From the NCBI RefSeq assembly GCF_003058085.1, contig NZ_QBUD01000006.1:1-64000 (forward strand): DNA of 64,000 nt, in the 5' to 3' direction. Positions within the stretch are counted from its first letter, which is position 1. Each line of letters opens with the position of its first letter. Source of the stretch: Yoonia sediminilitoris. Lineage in GTDB: Bacteria; Pseudomonadota; Alphaproteobacteria; Rhodobacterales; Rhodobacteraceae. Both the position numbers and the translations under genes were made by a program. Under the pieces are notes generated by a model that searched no databases, was not told where the DNA came from, and was given only the letters and a program-made list of their open reading frames with translations. This document shows, one piece after another, positions 24,557 to 33,892 of this stretch.

Positions 24557-25296
24557 GGATCGGCCCCCTTGGTCAGAAGTATCATCGAAAAATAAGGCGC
24601 TTTGTCGGGGGCATCCGCCAAAGGCAATATAACCTCATCAGGCAATGTCGCGCGCGCGGCATAACGGGCCTTAGCCGTCAGGCCCAAATCAGCGATGACA
24701 GCGCGTATCTTGGGCAAATGGCGGCCAACTTTCATGATCACCACGCTCTCTGCCCCTTCAATGCGGGTCCGCAGTTCAGCCTCGGGCAATGGGCCCGGCA
24801 GGATCGTCAGACGTTCATTGCGGGCCACCAACGGCATGCCTGCCCGCGCGGCACAGGCTGTCACCGACGTGACACCCGGCACGACCTCAACATGATATCG
24901 GTCGCTCAAACGGGCGAACAGATACATGAAAGAGCCGTAGAAAAACGGGTCACCCTCGCACAGGCAAATCACGTCCTCTCCTGCATCCAGCGCCAGCGCA
25001 ATCGATGCGGCGCCAGTATCATAAGCCGCCTGTGCCGGCGCACGTTCAACAGACATCGGGACATCCATCGCAATCTCTTGCGCATCATCCGCAATCAGGT
25101 CAGCCGCAATCGCGCGGGCAAAACTTTGCGCACCCGCCAAGGTCGGGTAAGCCACAACGCGGGCCGCCGCGATCAATCGGGCGGCGCGCAATGTGATCAG
25201 ATCCGGGGCACCGGGGCCAAGGCCCACACCATACAGCGTCCCCTTGCGGGACGGCGGGTGGGACGATGACGCCAGCCGAGTGTCACCGTCCGTCAT
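24547..25296 (-). CDS. cobI: Precorrin-2 C20-methyltransferase
   Basis: Methylates precorrin-2 at C20, the first dedicated step after uroporphyrinogen methylation. Signatures: LYGVGLGPGAPDLITLRAAR, VICLCEGDPFFYGSFMYLF and VEVVPGVTSVTACAARAGMP. The start at 25296 (MTDGDTRLASSS) overlaps the cobL stop as ATGA; an ATG six codons earlier at 25314 is also possible. Length about 249 residues, normal for CobI. Confidence 0.93.
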   Translation of the reverse strand: MTDGDTRLASSSHPPSRKGTLYGVGLGPGAPDLITLRAARLIAAARVVAYPTLAGAQSFARAIAADLIADDAQEIAMDVPMSVERAPAQAAYDTGAASIALALDAGEDVICLCEGDPFFYGSFMYLFARLSDRYHVEVVPGVTSVTACAARAGMPLVARNERLTILPGPLPEAELRTRIEGAESVVIMKVGRHLPKIRAVIADLGLTAKARYAARATLPDEVILPLADAPDKAPYFSMILLTKGADPWL

Positions 25297-26495
25297 CGCT
25301 TCACCAAACTCCATTGGGTGACAGGCATCGACGGGCGCCAGCCGGTCATGCTGCCAACAGGTTCTGCGCGATGGACCGACAGCTTCACCAAATCACCGCC
25401 ATATTCCTTTTGCAGCGCAATCAACACAGCTTCGCTTTCCAGCGTCACGGCATTGGCCACCAAACGGCCCAAAGGACGCAGGGCCGCCCATGCAGCGTCA
25501 AAGGTCTGCACACTCAAACCGCCGCCAATGAAAATCGCATCCGGCGGCGCCAATCCGTCCAGCGCCTCAGGCACAGTGCCGTCAATCAACTCCAGCTTTG
25601 GGACACCCAGGGCCAGTGCATTGGCCGCGGCCATGGCGCGCCGGTCCGCGCGCGGCTCAATCCCTACTGCACGTGCATAGCGGGCGGCGCGCATCCATTC
25701 GATGGCAACCGATCCGCAGCCGCTGCCAATGTCCCACAGTAACGCCCCGCGCATTGGCATCAGCTTGGCAACCGTTGCTGCGCGCACCTCTTGCTTGGTC
25801 ATCGTGCCGTCAGACTGAAACAAATCATCGGCCAGCCCCGGCACACGTGGCAGCAAGGCCGCATCAGGGGCGGCAACACATTCCACCGCCAGCGTGTTGA
25901 AGGCCGGCACGGTATGGTCCCAGCTTTCTGCCACCCCGTCAAAGCGCGCCTCATCCTTGCCACCCATCGCTGCAAGCACGGTCATCCGCGACGCACCAAA
26001 TCCCCGCGCAGTCAAAAACTGCGCAATTTGTGATGGTGTCTCGGCCCCTGTGGTGAGGATCAACAGACGCACATCCGGCTGGATAAAGGCGATCATCTGC
26101 TCGACCGGGCGACCATGCACGGTCAGCGTCTCCACATCAGGCAAGGACCAGCCCATGCGGGCCGCTGCCAGTTGAAAGGCCGACAATTGCGGATGATAGA
26201 CAATCTCGGCAGGCGGAATTGACCGGCCAATGCGGGCGCCGACCGAATACCAAAGCGGATCACCTGTGGCCAACACGACAACGCGCTGGCCGCGCATCTT
26301 CTCGATCGTGGCAATCAGCGCATCAAACGGATGCGGCCAAGCAACGCGCCTGGCAGTCAGATTATCGGCCAGTGAATGGTGACGCTCCCCCCCCACAATG
26401 ACCTCTGCCGCTTCTACAACGGCACGGCTGGCGGGGGTCAGACCGTCCATGCCATCTTCGCCGATCCCGACAATATGCAGCCAAGGGTCAGCCAT
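25293..26495 (-). CDS. cobL: Precorrin-6Y C5,15-methyltransferase (decarboxylating)
   Basis: Bifunctional enzyme: the N-terminal CbiE-type methylase (LHIVGIGEDGMDGLTPASR, VVVLATGDPLWYSVGARI) and C-terminal CbiT-type decarboxylating methylase (LWDIGSGCGSVAIEWMRAA, with PPDAIFIGGGLS). It methylates C5 and C15 and removes the acetate carboxyl of ring C. The start at 26495 (MADPWLHIVGIGED) fits the family and overlaps cobH by eight bases. Length about 400 residues. Confidence 0.93.
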   Translation of the reverse strand: MADPWLHIVGIGEDGMDGLTPASRAVVEAAEVIVGGERHHSLADNLTARRVAWPHPFDALIATIEKMRGQRVVVLATGDPLWYSVGARIGRSIPPAEIVYHPQLSAFQLAAARMGWSLPDVETLTVHGRPVEQMIAFIQPDVRLLILTTGAETPSQIAQFLTARGFGASRMTVLAAMGGKDEARFDGVAESWDHTVPAFNTLAVECVAAPDAALLPRVPGLADDLFQSDGTMTKQEVRAATVAKLMPMRGALLWDIGSGCGSVAIEWMRAARYARAVGIEPRADRRAMAAANALALGVPKLELIDGTVPEALDGLAPPDAIFIGGGLSVQTFDAAWAALRPLGRLVANAVTLESEAVLIALQKEYGGDLVKLSVHRAEPVGSMTGWRPSMPVTQWSLVKR

Positions 26496-27123
26496 CTTCG
26501 GGCACCCCCACAGCCAAGGCATTCACAGCCGCAGACGCCATCGCAGACCCCCCGCGTCTGCCGCGCAGGGCCGCAAAGGCACAGCCGCGCGGGTTTGCAG
26601 CCAGTTCGGCCTTGCTTTCGGCAGCCCCCACAAACCCCACGGGAAAGCCAAGGATCACCGCAGGGCGGGGCCAGCCTGCGTCAAGCAACTCCAGCAGATG
26701 AAACAGGGAAGTCGGCGCATTTCCGATGGCGACGACAGCCCCGTCAATGTGATCGCGCCAAAGCTCAACCGCTGCAGCAGAGCGCGTATTGCCAATGCTG
26801 GCAGCCAAGTCCGGCACGGCGGGATCATTCAGGGTGACGATCACATCATTTTCGGCAGGCAAATAGCGCCGGATGATCCCCGCGCCGACCATTTCACAGT
26901 CACACAGCACAGGCGCGCCCGCTTCAAGTGCGGCGCGACCGGCGGCTGCAACGTCAGCGGAATAGGCAAGACGGTCAGCCACTTCAACCATACCGCAGGC
27001 GTGAATGAGCCGCGTCAGTAGCGGATGCAGATCAGGCGGAAAACGGTCCAGCCGGGCCTCGGCCCGGACTGTCGCAAAGCTTTGCGCATAGATTGCTGCG
27101 GGGTTTGTTTCGTAGGGACGCAC
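26488..27123 (-). CDS. cobH: Precorrin-8X methylmutase (probable GTG start)
   Basis: Moves the C11 methyl group to C12 to form hydrogenobyrinic acid. Typical features: NPAAIYAQSFATVRAEA near the start, RLIHACGMVEVADRL with the catalytic His, VLCDCEMVGAGI, and the C-terminal PVGFVGAAESKAEL and GRRGGSAMASAAVNAL. GTG at 27123 puts the start right before RPYETNP, as in homologues, and AAGGAC lies upstream; an ATG at 27183 in frame would add 20 atypical residues. Confidence 0.9.
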   Translation of the reverse strand: MRPYETNPAAIYAQSFATVRAEARLDRFPPDLHPLLTRLIHACGMVEVADRLAYSADVAAAGRAALEAGAPVLCDCEMVGAGIIRRYLPAENDVIVTLNDPAVPDLAASIGNTRSAAAVELWRDHIDGAVVAIGNAPTSLFHLLELLDAGWPRPAVILGFPVGFVGAAESKAELAANPRGCAFAALRGRRGGSAMASAAVNALAVGVPEDG

Positions 27124-27191
27124 GGGCGGTCCTTGGCAAAGAAGGGTTTGTGCCGGGGCAACCGGCAGAATGATGAGCGACAAAAAGAGCG

Positions 27192-28400
27192 TTACGCCTT
27201 TTTCGTTTTACGTGCGCTTTCCGGACCGTGCGGATGGTGCGCATGGGGATAGACGGCGTGGTGATGATGGTGGTGGTCATGATCGTGATCGTGGCTATGC
27301 CCGTGATCATGGTGGTGGTGATGGTCGTGCTGCGCCTCAAGTCGGCAAAGCCCTGTGCAGAACGTGTCACACAGGGCGCAATCGGCCACGTTTGACCCCG
27401 GTGCATTGGCACCCTGCCCTTCAACGTGGTGATGGTGACTTTCCTGCACCGCGCCGACCTCGCTTTCAAAGCCAACAACCTGTGTGCGGTATTTGCAAAG
27501 GACACAGGTGGGCGGCGGCACTTCTCCAAAGGCCGGATGGGTGCGGTCTGCTGCGCTGATTGTCCGCGTCGTGCCGTTTTCAAGTGCCAACACCTGACTG
27601 CGATAGCCGCACAGGCCACAGTTGGGCGGCGGATTGTCACTGTTCTGTTCCTTGATCCGTTCGGCAAAGGTTTCCAGAACCTTTGGATGATCGCCCAGAT
27701 AACCCGCCTTGACGAAATCAATATCGGAGTGTTCTGCAGCGACCTGATCGGTAAAGCCGTAAATCCGGTCAATCAGGATGCCCGAAAACAGAAAATAGGG
27801 AAAGACAATGACGCGCTTGTAAGGCAGGCGCGCCACATGTTGCAGGCAGGGTTCGACAAGCGGGAACGTCACCCCCGAATAGCCGACCTCGCACCAGCCA
27901 AAACCCATGCCTTCCTGGACCATACGGGCGATCTTGGCGACATTGCCATTCGCATCCGGGTCAGAGGCACCACGACCAATCACGACCAGACAGGTTTCGG
28001 CCAACGGCAGTTCGCCCAAATCGGCATTCGCTTTGTCCACAGCCTCTTGCACCCGCCCGGCGGCGGCGGCGATCATCTTGGGATCGACGCCCAGCTCACG
28101 CCCGTAGGATACGGCAATATCATGCTTGGCGGCATAGGTATTGAGGACCGTGGGGATGTCGTTCTTGGCGTGCATCGCCGCGAAAAGCATACCGGGGACG
28201 GCAAGAATACGGTCGCAACCGGCGTCGCGCAAACGGTCCAGACCGTCACGGATGACCGGATTGGCAAATTCCAGATAGCCATAATCCGTGACCCAATCGT
28301 CAGGTAGATAGGCGGGCAACTTTTCGGCCAGCGTGGCAAATTCATCCACGGCTGACTGGCTGCGCGACCCATGCCCACAGATCATGACACCGGTTTTCAT
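27192..28400 (-). CDS. cbiX: CbiX-like sirohydrochlorin cobaltochelatase with CxxC motifs and His-rich tail
   Basis: A 402-residue protein with two chelatase halves. MKTGVMICGHGSRSQSAVDE carries the metal-binding His of class II chelatases. The C-terminal third holds three Cys pairs (CGLCGY, CVLCKY, CALCDTFC) of the type used for iron-sulfur binding in long CbiX proteins, and then a very His-rich stretch (residues about 355-392) for metal storage or delivery. In an aerobic cob cluster it may insert metal or supply cobalt, or make an early cobalt intermediate. The ATG overlaps the stop of the upstream small protein gene by four bases. Confidence 0.85.
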   Translation of the reverse strand: MKTGVMICGHGSRSQSAVDEFATLAEKLPAYLPDDWVTDYGYLEFANPVIRDGLDRLRDAGCDRILAVPGMLFAAMHAKNDIPTVLNTYAAKHDIAVSYGRELGVDPKMIAAAAGRVQEAVDKANADLGELPLAETCLVVIGRGASDPDANGNVAKIARMVQEGMGFGWCEVGYSGVTFPLVEPCLQHVARLPYKRVIVFPYFLFSGILIDRIYGFTDQVAAEHSDIDFVKAGYLGDHPKVLETFAERIKEQNSDNPPPNCGLCGYRSQVLALENGTTRTISAADRTHPAFGEVPPPTCVLCKYRTQVVGFESEVGAVQESHHHHVEGQGANAPGSNVADCALCDTFCTGLCRLEAQHDHHHHHDHGHSHDHDHDHHHHHHAVYPHAHHPHGPESARKTKKA

Positions 28401-28609
28401 GCGGCTTCCTCTTCCATCTCTTCTTCGGCCTCAGCGTCAGATTCGGCCTTCTTGCCCTTCAGGGCGCCCCAGATCGCGGCAAGGCCAGCCAGTCCGATGG
28501 CCGCGCCGGCAACCCAATGGTCATGACCCGCAACATCAGCCCAGTGGCCGGGGTGTGCCGCCGCCGCAGTGGCCGCAAAGATCATGATCATGGACAGTCC
28601 AAATCGCAT
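28397..28609 (-). CDS. Small membrane protein, DUF6732-like, leading the cob operon
   Basis: A 70-residue protein with an N-terminal signal-like hydrophobic stretch, a His-rich mature start (AAHPGHWADVAGHDHWVAG), one membrane segment (AAIGLAGLAAIWGALKG) and an acidic Glu-rich tail. It matches the DUF6732-type proteins found before cobalamin genes in Rhodobacterales. The His residues hint at a role in cobalt handling, which is inference. First gene of the minus-strand cob operon. Confidence 0.7.
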   Translation of the reverse strand: MRFGLSMIMIFAATAAAAHPGHWADVAGHDHWVAGAAIGLAGLAAIWGALKGKKAESDAEAEEEMEEEAA

Positions 28610-28914
28610 GTCGCATTCCTCTGTTTTCGCGTGACCAGAGGACCGGTAAACCGGTGTTCGGACGACGTGGTGCTTTGGCCCCCGTTCTGGGTCGACCGCG
28701 ACACCTCCAACCGCTCTGGCCCACGTCGGGCTTCGTCATTCGTCGGTATAGCCACACAGTACAGGCGGGGCAAACCCATAAACGACAATCCGGGCAACGG
28801 TCCCGTCAGGGTGCTATTGTGCATATGCGCACCGTTCCTGCGCCCTGAGCGGTCTTTGTTCATCAAGGCTCATCGCCTATCTGACGGCAAACGAACTTTG
28901 AAAGGAACACAGAA
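28610..28914. promoter_or_regulatory. Divergent intergenic region with leader hairpins
   Basis: No gene is seen. Immediately upstream of the minus-strand start at 28609 lie TCCTCTG (28617-28623) and CAGAGGA (28636-28642), a perfect 7-bp stem that could hide or present the ribosome site, adjoined by a second stem ACCGGT-AA-ACCGGT at 28642-28655. No B12-box was found on either strand. The right end holds AAAGGAAC before the plus-strand gene at 28915. Confidence 0.45.
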
Positions 28915-29889
28915 ATGGGCCAACTTGTAGACGGCATCTGGCACGATGTTTGGTACGACACCAAGAAATCCGGCGGGGCCTTTGTCCGGTCGACCGCGAA
29001 ATTCCGCAACTGGATCACGGCAGATGGCTCTGCCGGGCCATCAGGAGATGCCGGGTTCAAGGCAGAAAGCGGACGCTATCATCTTTACGTGTCCTATGCC
29101 TGTCCGTGGGCCCACCGCACGTTGATCTTTCGTTCCCTCAAAGGGCTGACCGAGCACATCAGCGTTTCTGTCGTGCACCCGGACATGTTGTCAGACGGAT
29201 GGACATTCGAGACAGACGATCATGGTGCCACGGGCGACACCCTGTTTGGCCTGCCGTTTGCGCGCGACATCTATCTGCGGGCCGACCCCAAGATTTCAGG
29301 GCGCGTTACCGTGCCTATTCTGTGGGACAAACAGCAGAACACCATCGTGTCGAATGAAAGCTCCGAGATTATTCGCATGTTCAACAGCGCATTTGACGAG
29401 ATAACCGGCAACACCGACGACTACTGGCCACAAGACCTGCGCGCCGAGATCGAGCCAATCAATGCACGGATCTATGACACGTTGAACAACGGGGTCTACA
29501 AAAGCGGCTTTGCGACCACCCAAGAGGCCTATGACGCGGCTGTAGGCCCCCTGTTTGACACGCTTGACTGGCTTGAAGACCATCTGGGGAAGAATCGCTA
29601 TCTGATGGGTGACAGGATCACCGAAGCAGACTGGCGGCTTTGGACAACATTGGTGCGGTTCGACATGGTCTACCACCTGCATTTCAAATGTAATCGCAAG
29701 CGGATCATGGATTATCCCAATATCATGGGATTTGCGCGCGAATTATATCAGTGGGACGGCGTGGAAGAAACAGTGAACATGGACCATATCGTCCGGCATT
29801 ATCACTACAGTCACGATACGATTAACCCCAACCGGATCATTCCGACCAATCCGATAATCAACTGGCACGCTCCACACCAGCGTGGCTAG
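28915..29889 (+). CDS. Glutathionyl-hydroquinone reductase (ECM4/YqjG type glutathione transferase)
   Basis: Reduces glutathionyl-hydroquinones through a catalytic Cys. The signature SYACPWAHRTL is present, with the nucleophile at Cys63, and the C-terminal helical domain shows the family pattern (NGVYKSGFATTQEAYDAAV, LEDHLGKNRYLMGDRITEAD, then LWTTLVRFDMVYHLHFKCN). Length 324 residues is normal. The 3' end overlaps the tail of the convergent receiver gene by 32 bases. Confidence 0.93.
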   Translation: MGQLVDGIWHDVWYDTKKSGGAFVRSTAKFRNWITADGSAGPSGDAGFKAESGRYHLYVSYACPWAHRTLIFRSLKGLTEHISVSVVHPDMLSDGWTFETDDHGATGDTLFGLPFARDIYLRADPKISGRVTVPILWDKQQNTIVSNESSEIIRMFNSAFDEITGNTDDYWPQDLRAEIEPINARIYDTLNNGVYKSGFATTQEAYDAAVGPLFDTLDWLEDHLGKNRYLMGDRITEADWRLWTTLVRFDMVYHLHFKCNRKRIMDYPNIMGFARELYQWDGVEETVNMDHIVRHYHYSHDTINPNRIIPTNPIINWHAPHQRG

Positions 29890-30244
29890 GGCACCCATAA
29901 TGATGGACAATCGCGGCCAGGTCAGCTGGCGGGGTCGCGGTTTCAATCAGGGCGCGGGCATTCGCGCTGTGTGAAAAGATCGACCCATCAGAAAAGAACG
30001 TCGTATCGGTGACAAAGACCACGTTGGCGCGCGGCTGTCGGAACTGAACAAAATCGGCGACAGTCAGTGGGCTGCCCTCTTTCAACACAAGATCAATGAC
30101 GACCACGTCGAAGGAGTCGCTTTGGACCAGAGCCAGCGCGTGCTGTCCCGTTTCGACATGAACGACCCGGGCGTTCAAACGCTCTAGGTGTCGCTTCCAT
30201 ATCTTGCCGAGTTCGGCGTTGCTCTGTACAATCAGGACGTGCAT
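29858..30244 (-). CDS. Stand-alone receiver-like protein with partly lost active site
   Basis: A 128-residue single-domain protein with the CheY-like alternation of strands and helices. The phospho-acceptor Asp is kept (FDVVVIDLVLKEG), and a Thr follows in NVVFVTDTTF, but the usual acidic pair after the first strand is replaced by Ser-Asn (IVQSNAEL) and the conserved Lys before the last helix is absent (ETATPPADL). Phosphorylation chemistry is therefore doubtful. It has no kinase neighbour, and its 3' end overlaps the convergent reductase gene. Confidence 0.72.
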   Translation of the reverse strand: MHVLIVQSNAELGKIWKRHLERLNARVVHVETGQHALALVQSDSFDVVVIDLVLKEGSPLTVADFVQFRQPRANVVFVTDTTFFSDGSIFSHSANARALIETATPPADLAAIVHHYGCPSHAGVERAS

Positions 30245-30468
30245 TTTTACTCCAGCAGCCTATGATTTCTTCACATAAGAACGGGATTCACTCAAAAAAT
30301 AAATCCCAAATTCGCACTAAAATCTATGAATTCAGGTGTGTGCTGAAATCCCTAACGAAGTGTTAACACGCATTAAGATCCTTTACCAAAAGACAGGGAT
30401 GGATAGCAAACCTTGTGATTCCGGCTGGAATCCGCTTGAAAGACCGCACGCAGAATGGGCGAATAGAA

Positions 30469-30843
30469 ATGACGACATGGATCACGACGTGCGACACATG
30501 CAAATTGGACGGTTGGGAAGGTCGCGATACGGCCAAGACCGATGGTGAGTCTTTTGCGGAATTGATCGAAACTGCGGCCGCAGGGCAGGTCGCCGTCCGC
30601 ACCCGCCGCGTGTCTTGCCTGATGGGATGCAAGAATGCCTGCAACGTCGCCATTCAGGGAAAAGGCAAGCTGAACTACACTTTAGGGGCTTTTGTCCCCT
30701 CGCATGAGGCCGCCGAAGGCATTGTGGCCTATGCCTTAGCCCATGCCGAAAGTGACACAGGTCGGATGCCTTTTCGCGAATGGCCCCAAGCGATCAAAGG
30801 CCATTTTGTGACGCGCCACCCACCACTGCCGGACGATTCATGA
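30469..30843 (+). CDS. DUF1636 family metal-binding protein
   Basis: A 124-residue protein with a thioredoxin-like ferredoxin pattern: TTCDTCKLDGW near the N-terminus and RRVSCLMGCKNACNVAI in the middle, giving four or five Cys suited to bind a 2Fe-2S cluster. DUF1636 proteins occur with cobalamin genes in alphaproteobacteria; the role is not established. The start at 30469 is preferred since the upstream extension is unrelated. It overlaps cobC by four bases (ATGA). Confidence 0.82.
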   Translation: MTTWITTCDTCKLDGWEGRDTAKTDGESFAELIETAAAGQVAVRTRRVSCLMGCKNACNVAIQGKGKLNYTLGAFVPSHEAAEGIVAYALAHAESDTGRMPFREWPQAIKGHFVTRHPPLPDDS

Positions 30844-31775
30844 ACCTGAAACGCGATCACGGTGGCGGGCTGGATGCGGCGATTGCCAGATATGGGGGAA
30901 CGCGCGCGGACTGGCTGGACCTTTCCACGGGAATTAATCCCATGCCCTACCCAATGCCACGCCTGCCTGCCGATGCGTGGACGGCGCTGCCTGACGCTGC
31001 CGCGTTTGACAGGCTTTATGGGCTGGCACGCGGGTTTTGGCAGGTCCCCCAGAGGGCCGCTATTCTGGGCGCGAGTGGCGCTTCTCCCATTATTGCAGCC
31101 CTGCCGCGCATACTTCCCAAGGGCGAAGTCAGCATCTCGGGTCCGACCTATAATGAGCATGGCGCGGCCTTTCAGGCGGCTGGCTGGGACTTGGGTCAAG
31201 ACCCAAGCCACGTGCTTGTTGCGGTGCACCCCAACAATCCCGACGGATACCTTTGGCACGCGGATCAACTGACCGCCCCCTATACCATCATCGACGAAAG
31301 CTTTGCCGATGTTGATCCTGCCGGATCCCTCATCCATCTGGCTGACCGTCCCGGCACGATCATCCTGAAGAGTTTCGGCAAGTTCTGGGGGTTTGCCGGA
31401 CTGCGGCTGGGGTTTGCCATTGGCGACCCTGATCTTATTGCGCAACTGGCAGAGATCATCGGCCCCTGGCAGGTGTCCGGACCAGCGATTGCCATCGGTG
31501 CCGAGGCACTGGCTGACCCGCAGTGGGCCGATGAAACCCGCGCCCGCCTGTCCACCGATTCCGCACGCCTTGATAATCTGATGACCAGCAAAGGCGCAGA
31601 ACTCGTCGGCGGCACGACCCTGTTCAGGCTCTACAAGGTGCAGGATGCCGCCGCAGCCCAGGCCCATCTGGCCAAAAGCCACGTCTGGTCACGCATATTC
31701 CCTTATGCCGGTGACTGGCTGCGTCTTGGCCTGCCCGGCCATGGCCGCTGGGCGCAACTGGAAAGTGCCCTTTGA
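30840..31775 (+). CDS. cobC: Threonine-phosphate decarboxylase
   Basis: PLP-dependent enzyme that makes (R)-1-amino-2-propanol phosphate for the cobalamin nucleotide loop. Family landmarks: [14 protein letters not shown] at the start, [27 protein letters not shown] and the PLP Lys in [20 protein letters not shown]. The start at 30840 overlaps the DUF1636 stop by four bases and the end overlaps cobD by four. Named CobC in the aerobic pathway (CobD in Salmonella). Confidence 0.92.
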   Translation: MNLKRDHGGGLDAAIARYGGTRADWLDLSTGINPMPYPMPRLPADAWTALPDAAAFDRLYGLARGFWQVPQRAAILGASGASPIIAALPRILPKGEVSISGPTYNEHGAAFQAAGWDLGQDPSHVLVAVHPNNPDGYLWHADQLTAPYTIIDESFADVDPAGSLIHLADRPGTIILKSFGKFWGFAGLRLGFAIGDPDLIAQLAEIIGPWQVSGPAIAIGAEALADPQWADETRARLSTDSARLDNLMTSKGAELVGGTTLFRLYKVQDAAAAQAHLAKSHVWSRIFPYAGDWLRLGLPGHGRWAQLESAL

Positions 31776-32668
31776 CACTGATCCTTGGCATGTTGCTGGA
31801 TGCGGTTTTGGGTGAGCCACGCTGGCTTTGGTCGCGTCTGCCGCACCCGGCGATCCTGATGGGCCAGCTCGTTGGCTGGTTTGACCGGCATTATAACAGC
31901 GGCCAACACCGGCGGCTGTCTGGTGTGTTGGCAATGTTGGTCCTATGTGCCCTTGCAGGTGCATCAGGCTGGGTCCTGCACATGCTGCCCGGGCAAATTG
32001 TCGACATCGTGATCCTCGCCATTCTGCTGGCCCAGAAATCGCTTGTGCAACATGTTCAGGCCGTGAGTGATGCCTTGCGCCTGTCACTGGGTGATGGCAG
32101 GCGCGCCGTGGCCATGATCGTTGGGCGCGACACCCGCGACCAAGATGCCCCTGCTGTGGCGCGCGCAGCGATCGAAAGCGCGGCCGAGAATATGTCCGAT
32201 GGCGTTATTGCCCCGATCTTCTGGTTTGCCGTCGCGGGGCTGCCCGGATTGCTGATCTACAAGATCACAAACACTGCCGACAGCATGATTGGCTACAAAA
32301 CCCCCCGCCACAAGGCCTTTGGCTGGGCGGCCGCACGGCTGGATGATCTGTTGAACCTGATTCCCGCACGGCTGACGGCCCTACTGATCTGGCTCGTCAC
32401 AAACCGGCCCGATGCCCGCGCCATTATTGCCGAAGCGCCCCTGCATCGGTCCCCCAATGCAGGCTGGCCCGAGGCTGCGATGGCCCACGGTCTGAATGTC
32501 GCCCTGAGTGGACCGCGCTGCTATGCGGGACAGATCATGGACTATCCCTTTGTGAATGATGAAGGTGAGCGCACCCTTGAGCCTGACCATATTGACCAAG
32601 CCGTGCAAGTGCTGTGGCGCACATGGGCGCTGGCGCTACTGGGCTTTGGCGCAATTGCGCTGCTGTAG
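31772..32668 (+). CDS. cobD: Adenosylcobinamide-phosphate synthase (TTG start)
   Basis: Integral membrane enzyme that joins the aminopropanol arm to adenosylcobyric acid (CbiB in Salmonella). Typical parts: [60 protein letters not shown], and the C-terminal SRCYAGQ-like segment (LSGPRCYAG). It has four to five membrane segments over 298 residues. The start is TTG at 31772, overlapping the cobC stop (TTGA), typical translational coupling. Confidence 0.93.
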   Translation: MTLILGMLLDAVLGEPRWLWSRLPHPAILMGQLVGWFDRHYNSGQHRRLSGVLAMLVLCALAGASGWVLHMLPGQIVDIVILAILLAQKSLVQHVQAVSDALRLSLGDGRRAVAMIVGRDTRDQDAPAVARAAIESAAENMSDGVIAPIFWFAVAGLPGLLIYKITNTADSMIGYKTPRHKAFGWAAARLDDLLNLIPARLTALLIWLVTNRPDARAIIAEAPLHRSPNAGWPEAAMAHGLNVALSGPRCYAGQIMDYPFVNDEGERTLEPDHIDQAVQVLWRTWALALLGFGAIALL

Positions 32669-32722
32669 TTTGCGCCCTTGCAAACGCCTGCTAGGGTTGC
32701 GTGAACCGAACGGAGTATCGTC

Positions 32723-33892
32723 ATGCGCCTTGTCACTGCCCTTGCTTTTTCATTGCTCACCGGCGCTGCGTCCGCCCAGACTTGCGGCGGTCCGGTGCCC
32801 GCCTTTATCGCAGGCATCAAGGCCGAGGCGCAGTCCAAAGGCATTCCCGCCGCCACGATAGATGCATTTTTCCAAGGCGCGCAAATTGATCAAGGCGTGT
32901 TGAAAGCAGACCGCGCTCAGGGGGTATTTCAAAAGGATTTCATCAGTTTTTCCCGCGCCCTGATCAGCCAGAACCGGATTGATAACGGGCGCATCTACGG
33001 ACAGCGCAACGATGCAACCTTTCGCGAGATCGAGCGGCGCTTTGGCATCCCGCGCGGCGTGCTTCTGGCCTTCTGGGCGTTTGAAACCGACTATGGCCAA
33101 GTCCAGGGCAGCTTCAACACCCGCAACGCGCTGCTGACGCTGGCGCATGATTGCCGCAGGCCCGACCTGTTCCGCCCGCAACTGATCGCGGCGATTGAGC
33201 TTTATCGGCGCGGCGGGATGGACCCGGCAAGTACAACGGGTGCGTGGGCCGGAGAAATCGGGCAGTTGCAGAAATTGCCCCGCGAGATCGTCGAAAAGGG
33301 ACTGGACGGCGATGGCGACGGTGTGGTGAACCTCAAGACCTCATCCGCAGACGCGCTGATGACAGGGGCCAATGTACTGTCGTCGCTTGGATGGCGCCCG
33401 AATGAACCATGGCTCCAGGAAATCATCGTGCCCGCCGGATTGGACTGGTCGCAAACCGGACTGAACCACAAGGCGCGCGTGTCCGACTGGGCCGCACGTG
33501 GCGTGCAGGCACGTCAAGGGTCGCTGGGCCCTGCGAACCTGCCCGCTTCCATCTTGCTGCCAATGGGGCGCAACGGGCCTGCATTTATCGCCTATCCGAA
33601 TTTTGAGGTCTATTTCGACTGGAACAAAAGCTTTGTCTACGTCACCACCGCCGCCTATTTCGGCACAAGGCTGCAAGGCGCGCCTGTCTATAACGCAGGC
33701 AACCCGTCCGCCCCGCTTAGCGGGCCACAGATGCAGCAGTTGCAACAAAAGCTGACAACACTTGGATATGACGTCGGAGGGATCGACGGAATTCTTGGGG
33801 CAAAGACACGCGAAGCCGTGCAGGCTGTACAGATCAGGTTGGGATTGCCCGCCGACGCATGGCCAACTGTCCAGTTGCTGAATGCGCTTTGA
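32723..33892 (+). CDS. Lytic murein transglycosylase (MltB-type) with peptidoglycan-binding domain
   Basis: A periplasmic enzyme that cleaves peptidoglycan glycan strands. The N-terminus is a cleavable signal peptide (MRLVTALAFSLLTGAASAQ). The catalytic Glu lies in LLAFWAFETDYGQVQGSFNT, and the family region continues through GAWAGEIGQLQKLPREIVEK and DGDGDGVVNLKTSSADALMT. A C-terminal PG_binding_1 domain (LQQKLTTLGYDVGGIDGILG) anchors it to the wall. A single gene, 54 bp after cobD. Confidence 0.92.
   Translation: MRLVTALAFSLLTGAASAQTCGGPVPAFIAGIKAEAQSKGIPAATIDAFFQGAQIDQGVLKADRAQGVFQKDFISFSRALISQNRIDNGRIYGQRNDATFREIERRFGIPRGVLLAFWAFETDYGQVQGSFNTRNALLTLAHDCRRPDLFRPQLIAAIELYRRGGMDPASTTGAWAGEIGQLQKLPREIVEKGLDGDGDGVVNLKTSSADALMTGANVLSSLGWRPNEPWLQEIIVPAGLDWSQTGLNHKARVSDWAARGVQARQGSLGPANLPASILLPMGRNGPAFIAYPNFEVYFDWNKSFVYVTTAAYFGTRLQGAPVYNAGNPSAPLSGPQMQQLQQKLTTLGYDVGGIDGILGAKTREAVQAVQIRLGLPADAWPTVQLLNAL

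Noticed and set aside
28610..28914. Second cobalamin riboswitch ahead of the minus-strand cob operon
   Set aside because: No AGCCAGGAGACC-type B12-box and no CCGCCCCCGC core in either orientation; only hairpins are visible.
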